This document shows positions 1-13,440 of a DNA stretch of 64,000 bases, piece by piece. The stretch comes from Dermatemys mawii (lineage: Eukaryota > Chordata > Testudines > Dermatemydidae): NCBI GenBank assembly GCA_007922305.1, contig ML677326.1, positions 53,934,785 to 53,998,784 on the forward strand, in the 5' to 3' direction. Position 1 is the stretch's first letter. Every line of letters starts with the position of its first letter. The position numbers were made by a program, and so were the translations under genes. The notes under the pieces were generated by a model. The model made no database searches. It was not told where the DNA came from and saw nothing but the letters and a program-made list of their open reading frames with translations.

Positions 1-3000
1 TGACAATAGTTTATGGAATATGACAAAAAAAGACATGCAGCACTATTATTTTGTATACATTTTGAAGAACATTCAACTTAGAGACAAATCTGCTTTCACA
101 TAATATCTTCCATGTGTTTCTGTCCTTGTTTATGATTTGTATGAAAGTTATAAGATGGAACTATTTTAACTCCTTGTTTATTAGTCTTATTTAAAAGCAC
201 ACTCAAACTCATTATCTGGAGTGAAGGGGTGGAGCTGTGAAAATGTAGTATAGCTTCTTACTATATTATAATTCTCAAGTAATCTCCAGAAAAGAGCAGG
301 AAGATTTGTATCACCTCTTGCCTAGCCACTTCTCCCTCAATCTGTTCACTAACCCCTTCTTTTCTCTGAGGAGGAATCATACCATAGACATCCCTGACTG
401 CACTAGAGGGCAAGATTAGTGCCTTTTGAGGTAGAGAGTACCTTTTGCTACATATCCCAGAGGTGTGAGTGGGCCTATAGTTAACTACTGTGGAGATCAG
501 CCTTATATTTTGGAGAAGCATGACTTCAAATGAGTAATAATAGCAGCACTAACAAACCTTTCTTCATGGGAAAAGTCTTTGTAGTTTAAAAAAATGCCAA
601 GCAGAATACAAGAAAATACTTCATATAATGTGAGATGCCATCAGAATTGCGTGTGAGGCCTCAGTAGCCGTGTAAGAAGATGTTAATAAAGCAGTAATTA
701 AAAATCCACGTATTGCAAACTCAATTAATGCATTTATTAAAATCATAACAGATGTGCCTGTGTTGGAGGCAGAGAAATGAAAATGTAATAGTTCAGGGTA
801 ATGAAGTACAAAGTCTTTCATCTCCAACCCTAGTCTGTAGCAACCAGAAGCTATTTTCAATGGAGAGACTATCTGACATACATCAGCTATCTCATAGGTC
901 CTACTGGGCAAGTGACAATGACACAGAGGCAGAGCAATAGGGTTCCCTATGTGGGTGTGCCTAAGAACCTGGATTGCCTTGTAGTTTACAAAACAAAGAA
1001 AAAGAAAGGACTTTATCATCAGTGAACATTGCAATTTAAATATTCCCCAATCAAGTCAATGGCTTGCTATTTGATCCATTCATTTCACTGAGGCCAGGAC
1101 TTCACCTGCTGTTCCTCATTTCTTAAAATAAACCTATAAATAAACTGCTTTCTTGAGGTCCCACCTTTGTTTTTGTTATAAAGCAGAAGGAAGAAATATA
1201 CAGTAATATATGGGAAAACTAAATTAAAATTACAATGAAATTTAAATTAACATGCACCTTTTAATTCTTGCTGTGCTAATACTGTTCCTCTCAATATTTC
1301 CTGTTTCATTCCTAGCTAACTGATACAAACAATAGTAAGAGGAATCCTGTGATTCCGTGTGAAGAAAAATGGAATGATTGTTCTTCTAAATCAGAAAGAT
1401 CCATGATGCATCCAGATTATGATCTCATTTGCACTGATGAAAATGAGAGGAAATGCCATTCAAATCAATAGAGTTAAACTTAGATTAAAAGAGGTGAGCG
1501 ATCAAGCACCTTGTTGTTCAACTAATTTTGGAATATATTATTTAAATGCCCTTCTTTAATAATACTTTCTTAGATATAGGAATGCATCCCATGTACATTT
1601 ACGAGAATATTGATCTTTGTCACTTGTGACACAATCTCACAGTTTTATGAATACTTAACACACTTTAAAAAACACATTAGCATATGTTAAATAAATATGC
1701 CACTTACTGTTGCTAGGGCCTTTTGTATTCTGAATTTTCACAGCCTACACTTCTCTGTGGAATCCATTCCCTAGTGCAGAATTGAACTCTAAAACTTCAG
1801 CTTTTATTTTTTTAAAAAAACGTATCCAGCACTCAAGGTAACCTTAGAAACATGAACCAAGCCTAAACTGTAATAGTGTTCTCTTTCACAGATTACAGAA
1901 AGCCTGAAACAATAGCTCTCAGAGGCGTGAATTTCATTTAAATTGGTTGGTTACTCTGACATTAGAAATGTCACACATCACTGTCTTACTGACAATCATT
2001 TAGCAGAAATATCCAGAAAATGTGCTTATCCCAATCACAAGCTGCCTCTTAAGGTGATACATTTATTTTATTTTATACTTTTAAAAAACACTCTTTTCCC
2101 ACTTTCCCCAGCAGATTCTGTAGATTCCAATCTACAGAATACAGGGACCTTTTCAGGTCTAACATACTGTGGAGTACAAAAGACCTTGATTATTGCAAAG
2201 CATCAAAACAGCTTTACGTATTGTTTCCTTTCAGGTTTTTAATATAATTGTTTTAAAATTGCATTGGCATTGGCCACACTAAGAAGTGGATAGGGGTTTC
2301 CATGTTCTAGGCAGTTGTGGACTGAAGGATGTACCATCCTCAGGAGCTACCTAAATTTAAAATATAATGACCAAGGAACCAGCTGCCTACAGGTGCCCCT
2401 CCAGACAGAAGTAAAATGAGGAAAAGTAGTGACTGGCTGGTAATAATAGGCTAAAACATGTCATTTTAAAATGGGAAAACTATAATAATGTTGCTGAGCT
2501 GATACGAATAAATTGTAGGAGCACATCTATAAGTGTCTTATTATGCCTGTAATCAGGCCTTTGGATAGTGCTCAGATTTTCACTTGTATTTCAACTGTAT
2601 TCACAAAGATGCTTGCTCAGATTTTCAAACAGGAGGCTACTCTGAAAAGTAACTGTGGACAGGGAGTATGTGGGCAAATGCCCTTTTCCATCACCCTTTT
2701 CGTAGCCTAGTTAGCCCTCCAGGAGGTGAAGTATCCTGCATATGAAACAGCCAAGAATGCACTGATAATTCCTGCATCCAGCACATTCTCACTGATTAAC
2801 TTCGTAGTGCGAAACAGAGAAAAGTGAGCTGACAGTTGAGAGGTCAGTAGACGTAAAATGGTAATACAAGCAAGATCAGGAAAGCAACCTAAAGCCATGT
2901 ATCAGGAGGAAATTTTAAACACCATTGAGACATGGTGTTTGTATGTATGTGTGTATAATGTTCTGTGGACCAATTTCACTGGAAACATGAAAGGCTAGCA

Positions 3001-3699
3001 ACATTGTGTATTAACCTTAGTATTATTTTCACTGACTTATTCAGTAAGGGAAATGCTTCAGTGCATACATTAGAAATTCTGGTTTCTGTCAGTATCTGGC
3101 ATGAATCCTGTCACTCTGAGCAGTATCCTGAAGCAGTAACTTGACCTTGGCCTTAAGATGATGTCGCATACTATAAGACTTTTATGTTGTGTTTTGGAAA
3201 GAACACACACAGAGAAGAAAACAAATCCAATATTGCTTTATTCACATAGCCCACATAACAGGGAATGAGAAGCAATGAGACACTGAGACTTCAGTTGGGA
3301 ACAAATGGAAAACAAATTGAACAGATGGAGCAAAAGAGAAGACACTGTAAGATGGTTATTAATAAAAAGGAAGTGTGACAATTTCTGGAAAATCTGAATT
3401 ATCTACAACTCAAGGAAAACCTAGTTTTATCTGTGCATTTCAATCTGGTGCTACTACCACTTCTTTCAAAATATTAATGAATATGTTAGATAAGATGGGA
3501 CCTAATGCTGATCTCAGCATCTTCTTTCTAGTCCAACACATACCCATTTATCATTGTCCAATAATTATAATCATTCAGCCCACCTGGTAGTATTCATATT
3601 ATTGGGATTTTCCTGAGACTTCAACCTCCGAGTTCCCTAGGACTCAATTTGACTCCAGGTTCATCCCTCAATTTTCTTTACTGGCATACAGTAAAGCTT

Positions 3700-4415
3700 T
3701 AGTGAGGGCTTGAAATGGTTTCCATTACATACACAGTTTACAGTGTAGTTCAATGGCTATCAGCAGTAATTACTGCAGTTTTTCATGTCCACACTACCCT
3801 CTTTCTGTCTGTGGTATGCATCCTCACCAGGAGTGCTTCCAACGACTTAATAGGGGTAGTGTGGGGGCTGGGATCACAGGGTCTCAGCTCTGGGTGGAGC
3901 TCCTCACAGGAGCTCAGCTGCTGCCTGGACTCCTGGCTCCCTGCTCCAAGCCATGCTGCCAACTGGGATCCCAGCTTCGAGCCTGGACAGCAGCCAGATT
4001 TGGAGCAAGGAGCCAGGAGCCTGATGGGCAGTCTGGTTCAGAGCTGGCACTGGAGATATTGTGGGCAGTCAGGCTGTAATAGCGGGAAGGCCCTGTCCCA
4101 TGGAGACAGCCCCAGCTGAGAGACAGAGGTGGGGTTTGCAGCAAGGAGCCTGCCAGGCTTTTGTGTCAATTTCACTGTTCCAGCAGGGATGACAGCCAAC
4201 AGCCGATGTTAGAAATGCAACATCTACACGAGCACTGCGTTGCCCTATCTATATCAACATTAGTCCTATGCCTTTCGTGGAGGTGGAGTTGTTATGCTGG
4301 TATAGCAGGGCATTTACATCAGCGGGAGAAAGGTTGTAGTGTAGACACTGACATAATTAGGGCAACATAAGCTGCATTACATCGAACTAACTCTGTAGTG
4401 TAGACAAGGTCTCAA
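3700..4415. mobile_element. Non-autonomous DNA-transposon remnant (turtle-type, GTGTAGACA terminal motif)
   Basis: A block clearly richer in GC than its surroundings with no open frame of family type. It opens with a segment containing 'cagtttacagtgtagttc' and closes with two GTGTAGACA-type motifs ('gtagtgtagacactgac' near 4339 and 'gtagtgtagacaaggtc' near 4395). These ends and the internal 'catctacacgagcactgcg' phrase resemble a family I remember as abundant in turtle genomes. Superfamily is not certain; no clean target duplication was found. Confidence 0.45.
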
Positions 4416-5139
4416 TTGATCAGGTTCAAGTTCGGCAAGGTTCTTTTAGGCCACAGCCCCAAGTCCCATGAATACAAATCTGTGTATGTACATATTCTGC
4501 AACGGGCTACCGCATCCGCATTCCAGGCTACATCAAATCACGCACTCTGGTCTACTGATTTTTGTAGCCAATCCTCATCTAGTTCATGTGCTGTACTACA
4601 TGCTAGGCCACAGCTACGAGCTGTCATACAGTCATTTCTTCCCTACTATTCTTTATCTACCAACTATATATTATCTACAAGGCCACTTTGAATTTACAGT
4701 TTGTCCGTTGTTAACCTCTGTTTTCTTCCTTCTGCTTTCATTCTTTGTTCTGGCTAGGTCTACATGTATTCAGGATCATATAAATTAATTTTTGCAAGAT
4801 ATTGTGAAAATGCATTACATTCTTTACCAAAATCCATATATATTAGATCTCTTTCATTCAATTTGTAATTGTATTCTCTCCCCATCCTCCCCCGCCACAA
4901 AAAATCAAACTTTTTCAAGTTTGGCAAAATTTGTTCTTTGCAAATCTCTGATTCTTCATTATTTCTTCACCCTATAGGGCCCCAATTCAGAAAGTTAAGT
5001 ACCTTCTTAAGTGCTTTCCTAATTTGGAATGCTTTCCTGAATCAGGGCCTATGGATGGGATTTTCAACAACATCTACGTGGTTTAGATGCTTTTTGAAAA
5101 CTGCACTCTCCATGTAGCAATTATTTTCTTGTAATATTT

Positions 5140-5560
5140 GTACCACTATTTTACTGCGGTTGAAGTCATTCTTAGTGGATAAAAATTGCCAGTTGCTCTT
5201 TTTTCTTTCTTAAAAGATTGATGCCATATCTGCTTTTCTCCAGTCTTCTGGTTCCTCCCCAGTTCTCTGTGACTTTTCAGAAATAATTAACATTGATTTG
5301 GTAAGTTAATCAGTTCATTCCCTTAACAACCTGCAATGCATGTCATCCAAGCTGACTGTTTTGCACCTGTTCAGACTTTCCAAGTACAGTATTCCTGTAA
5401 CTACTCTTCACTGCTTCCTAATTTGTTCTGTATTTTTATGTTGATTTTAAAAAGGAGTTTGCTATCGCAGCCATTTTAAAGTAATCATTAATTTAATTCA
5501 TCTCACTTGTTAATGGGCAGTATTTAGTATTTCTTTCCCTCTCTTTAGGCTAATATCTCA
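5140..5560 (-). mobile_element. CR1 LINE fragment
   Basis: Read on the minus strand this matches the pattern of a decayed CR1 reverse-transcriptase region: the + strand phrases 'ctccagtcttctggttcctcc' and 'gcatgtcatccaagctgac' are diverged copies of CR1 wording also seen at 10740-11450. No open frame survives. Boundaries are approximate. Confidence 0.5.
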
Positions 5561-7201
5561 TTCTGCTATTTCACCCTTGGGTGAAATTAATTCATACACC
5601 CACAAAGCTCAAGTAAAATTACTTCGATGGTGGGATTGGGAGGTTAGAATTCACCTTCACGTCCCATGGGGTGAACCTGAGACTATAGTGATGTTCTTTG
5701 CACTTGCTGTTCCAGCCTGGGAGCTGGAATGGAATGGTAATCTCCCTGCACTCGGTTTCTGAGGCACTAGATTCTGATCTTAATTGTGCTGTGGCATGGC
5801 TCCCAGCTCACCCAAAATTGCCTCTCCTTTCTTGTGGGCCTTCTTCTCTAGTGCACAGACCCCCAGTACAGCCAGGCAGTTTAGCTTCCTGTGTCTTTCT
5901 CAGTGGTTTTAATTGCTGCTCATGCAGAGCTCAGAGACTCCTGCCATTTTTCTTTTAAGAATGTAGTTGTATTTTTTTAAGATGTTTTCCTCTACTGAGT
6001 TTATGCCCCCTTTGAGCTCCCTTTCACAAACATTTGTGTGACCAATTTTAGTAGCAGATTATAAATTCATACTTTATTATTCACAGTGAATTATTAATTC
6101 TCCGGTCAGCACTCATGGCAGAAGCCTATTTTTAAGTGTTTTACTCGCTCAGCTTGGGAACAGTAACTATTTCATCTGACTTGTGAGCACTATCACACAA
6201 TTATCTTTTACTAGCAGGTCAAAAAGTACACTTAGACTGCATATTCCTTTCAACAGCTTGTAGAATACATACACTGCATGCCCCCCTAGCATGGGTATAA
6301 ATAGCAGTGCAAACAGTAAGGCCCTTCTTAGGCAAGTAAAGACATACCTGAACACTGTGGGCATGTACCTTACATTTCTATCTGCTTGACCAAGCACTGC
6401 CTCCTCCATCTACACTGCTAATTTTAACAACATAGTGTCCCCACTGCCAGTTTCCCTCCTCCAAATTTAGCCTTTATTTAAGTTGAATTGATATTGTTCT
6501 GTGTTAAACCACAGTAACCCTAGTGAGTGAGACCATCTCCTGGGCTGCTACAGTTTTAATATTAACCACTTGAGAGTCACACTGAGAGATTTCCTTAGGT
6601 TGGAAAACTTTAGGAGAACTTTATGAAGCATGGGAAGAGTGACCACAAACACAGCTACAAGTAACGAATTTTGTGTGTAATATAAATCCCACCAATCAGA
6701 TAATCAATGTTGCAGTCACAAACACATATACAAAACCTGAGAAAGCCAATGCAATAGCCAGCACTGTATTCATACTTGTTTCCCCCAAGAGATCATCGAA
6801 TCGGGGGATCCTTCCATAGGTTGTCATCATTGGGGGTGAGGGAATTATGTCCTGCTCAGGTCTTCCCTGCCTACCCATAAAAAAGAATTTATTTTATTCT
6901 CTTATGACCACACTTACTACCTTATACATATGTATAAGGGTTCCTTCCCCTGTACTGCCACAACCCTTAAACTGTAGGGTGCCCTGACGTTCATAGGTTG
7001 TCCTTTTAGTTCCCCTTATTTTTGATAGCATTTATGTACACACATCACCATGGTAATCTGCAGCAACAAGAGAATTTTCTATAATTTTACAATCAGCTGT
7101 CACACTGTATAGACGGGTACATTGTCACATACTTTCCCTGAACATTACCTATGGGCACTTATTTACAATAACTTTGTAAATTTACTGGTACAGGTTTTTC
7201 C

Positions 7202-7420
7202 TGGTGTGACCGGCTGGATCACAGAAACTCCCTTGGGGCTGCCAGCTGATGTGCCAAGACTACTTCTGCGCCTGCTTTCTTGCCCTGGCAGCTTGGAACT
7301 TCAGTGCTCTGCCTGGTTAGAGCCAGACCTACTGGCCTGTTGCAAACCCAGGCCCAGGCCTGAAACCACGTCCCCTAACAGCTGTTAGGCCTAGTCTGGC
7401 TAAGCCGAAATCTTACAGGC
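7202..7420. mobile_element. LTR-retrotransposon-like fragment
   Basis: A GC-rich block starting 'tgtgaccggctggatcacag' in AT-rich flanks. It resembles a dispersed LTR-element sequence I recall from turtle genomes. It lacks its partner end and any coding frame. Class is uncertain. Confidence 0.35.
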
Positions 7421-7604
7421 TTCAGCTTGTAGGACTTGCATTATAGCCTTATTTTGCTAGCATCTCTAATACATGGTCATCACTTGTAAATGCTCATCAA
7501 CCTTATACTTCTTTGAAACTATCCTACTTATTAAACTATCATTTACACATTAACTGATATTTAACCACAACAATAAATCCTCTGTTGAATGATTAAACAA
7601 AATA

Positions 7605-7830
7605 ATTGACTACAACCGGGAAAGGCTCCAGCAATGGGGGAAAGCTCTGGCAGGTGGGAGGCAGTGGGAAAGGCTCCAGCAGCTCCCCATTGCCAAGGCC
7701 TTCCCCGCTACTGCTCCTGTACCAGAGTTTTTCAGTGCCATGTACCTAACAATCACAATGCTGACACCACAGGTAGTGTGTGAAGTGACATGCCCCAAGT
7801 GGTGTGCAGTGTAGACATAGCTTAAGATTA
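7605..7830. mobile_element. MITE-like repeat ending in GTGTAGACAT motif
   Basis: GC-rich island with internally repeated 'gggaaaggctccagcaa' and 'gggaaaggctccagcag' phrases, ending at 'gcagtgtagacatagc' (about 7807-7822). The ending is the same type of terminal motif as in the element at 3700-4415, which suggests a related non-autonomous DNA transposon. Confidence 0.4.
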
Positions 7831-8179
7831 ACAAAATTCACAAAATAACGTCAAGATTTTGAATAATGGCTTTACCCACAAACACTGTTTGCAGATATTC
7901 TGCCCTAGATTTGAAAGGTGTAGGCACCTAAATGCCAAGATGTCCAACATTTGGGCACCACTGTCTTAAAAAGAAAAGAAAAAAACACTAGTCATCTGCT
8001 CCCTACCCCTAGTATGCCTCACTTTTAATAATAAAAATCTTCTAGACATCTACTTTTCTGCCAGCATGCATTCACAGAGCCACCTAAACCCTGACACCAC
8101 CAAGAAACTCGGAACCTAATTTACACCTAAACTCCAGCAGAATTCACAGATCAGGCACCCCGACCCACCTCACTATGGC

Positions 8180-8530
8180 ACCTCATCCAGTAGGCATGCT
8201 CTGAACTCTCCCAACCTCACGCAAAGGATGGCCAGAGGCTGTCCTTATGCCCAACAGACTACAGGTTAAACATATACCTGGAAAACGGAAAAGCCAGGTC
8301 CAGATCCCTCCTCTGCCTGACTTGAAGTGGGAATTTGAACCCAGGTCTTCCTTATCCCACACAAGTGCCCTAAACACTGGACTATTGAGTATTCTGGGAT
8401 GGGTCACTCTCAAACACTGTTCCACTGCTAAATAATAGTCATTGGAGGAGGGACTAGAACCACCCAGGTGAGTGCCCTAATGACTGGGCTATATAGCGCC
8501 ACTCATTCTCTCTTGGCCCAATGAATATTG
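8180..8530. repeat. SINE-like dispersed repeat with duplicated 'gccctaa..actgg' phrase
   Basis: Contains 'gaatttgaacccaggtcttcc' followed by 'tgccctaaacactggactat', and again 'gtgccctaatgactgggctat' about 110 bases later. This is the wording of the anti-GATTCGAACC-like body found in tRNA-derived/MIR-type SINE relatives of sauropsids. No intact tRNA promoter boxes were confirmed. Confidence 0.4.
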
Positions 8531-9264
8531 AATGAGTTATACAATGTGAAAGAGCTTCAGCAGGAGAGAGTGAGGTTGGCAAGTCTACTAGTCTCTCTTG
8601 TCAATCCAGCCCTTTGTGAATAAGGAGAGGTAGTATTTGCCCGATATGTTATTTGTTAAAAATTATTATTATTAATTTCCCTCTACATTTTTTTGTAAGA
8701 TTGAAACCAACCTATACCTTCATTTAGGTGTAGTCCTTATGATTTTCATTCATAATCAGAACACGCATTTATATTGGACTACCTTGGATCTTTTCACAGA
8801 TATTCTTTTTCACCATTTATTATTTCTTGCCTAGCTGTTACTTTTTGGAATCTCAAGGGACTTTGCTACCTTAAGAATTTCTTTTTTGCAGGTTAAAGTT
8901 TACTGCTACAGCAATGTTTTGAATTTTCTTTATGATATAAACTCTGACTTCTTCTGTACTTTGCTTTACCTACTCAGTATCTAACTCATTCTCAAAGATG
9001 GCTGCTTTTTTTCTTATATTCTTTTTCTGATTTATTCTATGCTTCCAGGCTCTCAGAATTTAATGTGTTTTGTTCTTGTCTCATGTAATTGTTCAGACAG
9101 TTGCTATTCATTGATAGATTGTCTATAGGACAGGAATCAAACATGAAGATGTTGAAATAGCACGAAATTTTTCTACCATATTTTCAGAACACAATATGAA
9201 AACAGTGTCAGATTATCAGGTTTCAGAGGCAATCAGATGATTGCTTGATTTCAGCAGGCTCTTT

Positions 9265-10050
9265 TTTAATGAAAGTGTTTTTCTTTACTTATGTACCTTT
9301 TATTTAACAATGATGAATTTTGTTACCATTATATTCACTACAACCATAGAATCAAGGGAAGTATTCTTGGGATTAAATCAATGTAATCTTTATTTTAATC
9401 ATGAATAATCCAATAATTAATATCAGATCAGATTAATTTGCAGAAAATGCTCATGGTAGTGTTGTTTGTGAGATGCAGATGAGTGCACAATGGCTGGCTT
9501 CAGCTTTCTCCTTTGTACAGTCACTTCACCCATGAGTATGTAATTAATTTCCTTGAGCTGCTTTGTAAAGCTTTTTAATACACACTTTATTAAAAGCACT
9601 CAAAGATCAGTAGAATAAAATGAACCACAAAATAAAAGTTCCCATAGCTCCGGGGCCTTGAGTTACACTTGCTGTTCCAAGGAACAGGCTAAATAATAAA
9701 ATGAAAAAGCCATTGATCCATTTTTATGTGTATAGTACCTTACATAGATGGTTCTGTAGTCAACACTGTACTTCGAAATGTTTGTGTTTTAAACCTTTTC
9801 AATGGCTCAAGAAACCTGTACTTCAGATACTCATGGGGAGAAAGAAGCTATGATTACTTGACAAAAATTGTAGTGTCACAGATGAAGATAACTTGACACT
9901 CAGCAAAAGTATAGGTATAAGGTTTTCAAAATAAATTACATCTGTATGGTATCAGAAAAGAGAGAGGAAACCACCAACAGAGTTAAAAGATAAATAATTT
10001 AATAGTTGTAAATTGCCCTTTTCAACAGAAATATAAGTACAGATTCTGAG
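9265..10050 (+). repeat. Intronic direct duplication, copy A
   Basis: About 790 bp whose order and wording recur at 12665-13440 in the same orientation, 3.4 kb downstream. Identical runs include 54 bp (9335-9388 equals 12734-12787), 'catgagtatgtaattaat' with flanks, and 'gttccaaggaacaggctaaa'. By eye overall identity is roughly 80-88%, with substitutions and short indels spread between the identical runs. It has no coding potential and is rich in TAAT/ATTA homeodomain-type cores. It could be duplicated regulatory DNA or two copies of an unrecognised repeat. Confidence 0.85.
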
Positions 10051-10739
10051 GAATGCACCTGGAACAACATGCAGTACCTTTGGGGCTGCTCTAAATTGTA
10101 CTTATTTGTAACAACGCCCTGGCACCATTATGCTGGCAGGGATCATTAGAGCATAGCATTGCTCTGGATACTCACTTTCCAACTCCGGCATTATCCTACA
10201 CCAGGGACGAGAAGAATTGGGAGGAGGTGGTTAAAATGTGATTTTTTAAAATGCTGTTTCCCCCTCACATTATTGATATTAAGACAGTTCTTCTAAGAAT
10301 ACATGCGCAACCTCATTTATACAAACTGTTTCAATAGTCAATCCTGCCCATTAAAGTTTCCAAATTAAAAAAAATCCACATTTGGGCCGAGACAACACAT
10401 GGAAAAATTTCAGCCCCAAAGGTGAATAGTTCAGAAAGCTATAAACCCACCATAATGTCTGACAGGAGGTATCAGTAAATTCAGTACATTATATAGCATA
10501 CAAGTGACATCAGATTTTTAGGGGCAAGATAAATGAAACACATTTTGAGAAGACTTGGGGAAACGTGATTTAAAAAAACAAAAAAGTTGAGACAGCATGC
10601 ACTCACGTGCTCAGGAGAAAAAAAAAAACCACACACACTTTCATTTCAGCCCAAGAATATCAGACCAGGAAGTTTGTAAAAGTTGTACCAATCACACATG
10701 GTCTATGAGTCTGCACTGCCAACCTCAGCTCAAAGGATA

Positions 10740-11450
10740 ATTATATTCCTAGCCTTTAATTTTTTTATTAATTCAATCATGTAACATTTTTCCCATTACT
10801 TTGGTGAGGACTGATCTCAGACTAAATGACCTTTAGTTACTCAGGTCATCGTGCATGCAAATTTTTGAATATTGGTACAATATTAGCACTTCTCTAGTCT
10901 TCTAGAATTTCCTTGATATTTCAAGTTTTATTAAAAATTAACATGAGAAGATGAGAGCTCTTTCAGCCAACTTTTTACTGACTCTTGGGTGCAATTTATC
11001 CAAGCCTGCTGATTTAAAAATATTTTCCCTAGCAAATATTGTCCAACATCCTCCTCCATTACTAATGGACTGGAGTGTATGTCATCATTCTCCTGTGATT
11101 CAACTACATCATCCTGCTTCTTTCCAAAACACAGAACAGAAATATTTATTAATCATTCCCCTGAATCATCAACAATTTGCCATCTCCATCTAGCAATGGG
11201 GCTAGGATTTCTTTTGTTCCTACTATATGTACAAAAAGCCTCCTTTTAATTGTCCTTAACTCTGACAACCATGAATTTTGCCCTGATGTTTTTAGGTTCC
11301 CTTATCAATTTTCTTCACTTTCATAGCAATGAAGACAAACTAGAAGTTATCTATTTCCCTTTTCCCTCCATCTATGGGGATTTCCTCCCTTTTTTTTATT
11401 TCTAATGCCTTTATGTCATCATTGATCCATGATCAATTTTTAGCCAAAGA
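10740..11450 (-). mobile_element. CR1-type LINE fragment
   Basis: Read on the minus strand, this has the layout of CR1 ORF2 in a decayed state: + strand phrases 'gaggactgatctcagactaa', 'atttatccaagcctgctgat' and 'ggatttcttttgttcctac' are characteristic of turtle/crocodilian CR1 families. No long frame remains, so it is an old copy. Confidence 0.55.
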
Positions 11451-11493
11451 TGCTCTCTTTGATTGTAGAATTGTAGTGTAGTATACTCTGGGG

Positions 11494-12228
11494 TGTAACA
11501 GAAAGAGAGAGCCTGAGACATGAGGTGTGGTATGAAGGGCCCAGTGTAAGGCCTAAGGCCTGAACAAAAGTTAAGCCATGCTGAGATAAAGCAAAGTAAG
11601 CAAGAGTCAAGCTATGAGCAAAAGTCAGGCCCTCTTACAAAGTAGATGTTTGCTTGCAGGTTCACTATCCAATACATGAACTTGGCAAGAACAGGGCTGG
11701 CATTGCAAAACCACAAGCACTCCTAGGCACTAAGTATTCACATAAATACATCCCAGAAGGGTATTGCCAGAACACCGTGATACCAAGATATGATGTAAAC
11801 AAATCCACCAAAGATGATACAAGGACACATTGATCCATCTTAAAGATAAGGTCAGGATGACAGGGTGATGGATAGAGATGTTTTGAGTGAACCAAGATGT
11901 ATGAGTAAAAGGGTGGTAACTAACCACATCAGAGGGACAATACGTAACTTGTTTGTATCAGTGTATAAAAGACAGGTTGCTAAGGGGTGTCTTTCCATGG
12001 TCCAGGAGGAAATGGAAAGCCCCATTGTTCACTGAGCCAAGTCCATTGTAACAGGCATGCATGTACTAGTGTAACTGTAGACATTGATTTGGGAAGCTAG
12101 GACCATGCTTTGTTGACAATAAACCTAGCTTAGTGCCTTCACTGATGAACTGAGCCTGTGGTCTTTTTGGGTAGTTGGATCAAGATCTGCTGGGCCAGCT
12201 ATCTGCGCAGAGCTGGCACAACACAACA
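11494..12228 (+). mobile_element. Probable solo LTR of an endogenous retrovirus
   Basis: Starts TGTAACAG and ends near ACAACA around 12228. It has LTR-like internal order: a TATAAAA box at about 11964, then about 155 bp later an AATAAA polyadenylation signal at about 12119, then 'gagcctgtggtctttttggg' and a GCTGGCACAAC-type end. No retroviral coding sequence flanks it on either side, hence 'solo'. A target-site duplication could not be fixed, so the ends are approximate. Confidence 0.55.
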
Positions 12229-12619
12229 CACATATGCAGCCACCAATTGATAACATGGGGTAGATGGACTTTGAAAAGTCAAATAGGGGCCCAGACCTCA
12301 CGTTGCCAAACAGCAGCAGCAAAAAAATCCAATCTGCATGATGGTCAGAATCAGAAGGCTTAAATATTTTGACTATTTTTACTGTAGATAATAATGGGTA
12401 AACATTTGTTTTTGTTGTATATCTGCTATTACTGAGTCTCCTTTTACAGTTTTCTTCTATGATGTTTTCATGCCTTTTATCAGCATGGATCACTAGTTAC
12501 TCCATAGTTTAGTTTTATATCATGCAGTAACTTTGATTATATCAGTCTCTGGATATTATTTATGCAGCAGTTATGGACTTAAAGGTGTTTGCTTGACTGT
12601 GAATGTGATATTTAAAAAA

Positions 12620-12656
12620 TGATTGCTGGATGTCATCAGATTGCTGGATGTCATTA
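12620..12656 (+). repeat. Short tandem duplication next to copy B
   Basis: The phrase 'gattgctggatgtcat' occurs twice in a row with two bases between, just upstream of duplication copy B. Likely replication slippage. Confidence 0.8.
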
Positions 12657-12664
12657 AAAAGGGG

Positions 12665-13440
12665 CCTGCTAAAAGTGTTTTCTTTTCTTAGGCACATTTT
12701 ATCTAATACTGATGAACTTTGTCAACATTATACTCACTACAACCATAGAATCAAGGGAAGTATTCTTGGGATTAAATCAATGTAATCATTAGTGATGCGA
12801 TAGATTAATATCAGCTCAGATTAATTTGCAGAAATGCTTGTGGTAGTGCTGTTTGTGAGATGCGGTTGAGTGCACAATGGCTGGCTACAGCTTTTGCCTT
12901 TATAAAGTCATTTCACCCATGAGTATGTAATTAATTTCCTTGAGCTGCTCTGTAAACCTTTTTAATATACACCGTATTAAAAGCATTCAAACATTAGGTA
13001 GAATAAAATGAACCACAAAATAAAATTCCCATAGCTCCAGGGCTTTAAGTTACACTTGCTGTTCCAAGGAACAGGCTAAATCATAAAATGAAAAAGTCAT
13101 TGATCCATTGTTATGTGCACAGCAGCATCACAAGATGGTTCTGCAGTCAACACTGTACTTTAAAACACAAATATTTATAACTTTTTCAGTGGCTCAAAGA
13201 ATCTGTTCTTCAGATGCTAATGGGGAGAAAGAAGCTAAGATTACCTGATGACAACAATCTTAATGATAAAGACGTGGATAAAGTGACACACAGTACAAAT
13301 ATAGTCATAAAATTTCCAAAATACGATAGAAAAGTCATTTATCAGAAAAGAGAGGAGACTACCAATAAAACAACAAGTTAAATTATTTAATAATTTTGTA
13401 TATTGTCCTTCACAACAGAGGTGTGATAGATTGAGGAAAT
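12665..13440 (+). repeat. Intronic direct duplication, copy B
   Basis: Partner of 9265-10050. Similarity begins near 'aaaagtgttttcttttctta' and fades after the 'cacaacagag' phrase near 13420. The 2.6 kb between the copies contains a CR1 fragment and a probable solo LTR, so the copies were probably closer together before those insertions, or were separated from the start. No start or stop structure suggests a gene. Confidence 0.85.

Noticed and set aside
3375..3600. LINE fragment
   Set aside because: The phrase 'gataagatgggacctaatgc' resembles LINE wording, but the similarity is too short and diverged to call.
3715..4119. Overlapping open frames in a GC-rich block as a coding exon
   Set aside because: They fall in a DNA-transposon remnant, overlap in several frames on both strands and lack splice sites.
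12125..12493. Minus-strand 122-codon frame as a gene
   Set aside because: It overlaps the end of the solo LTR, shows no family resemblance and has no paired exon.
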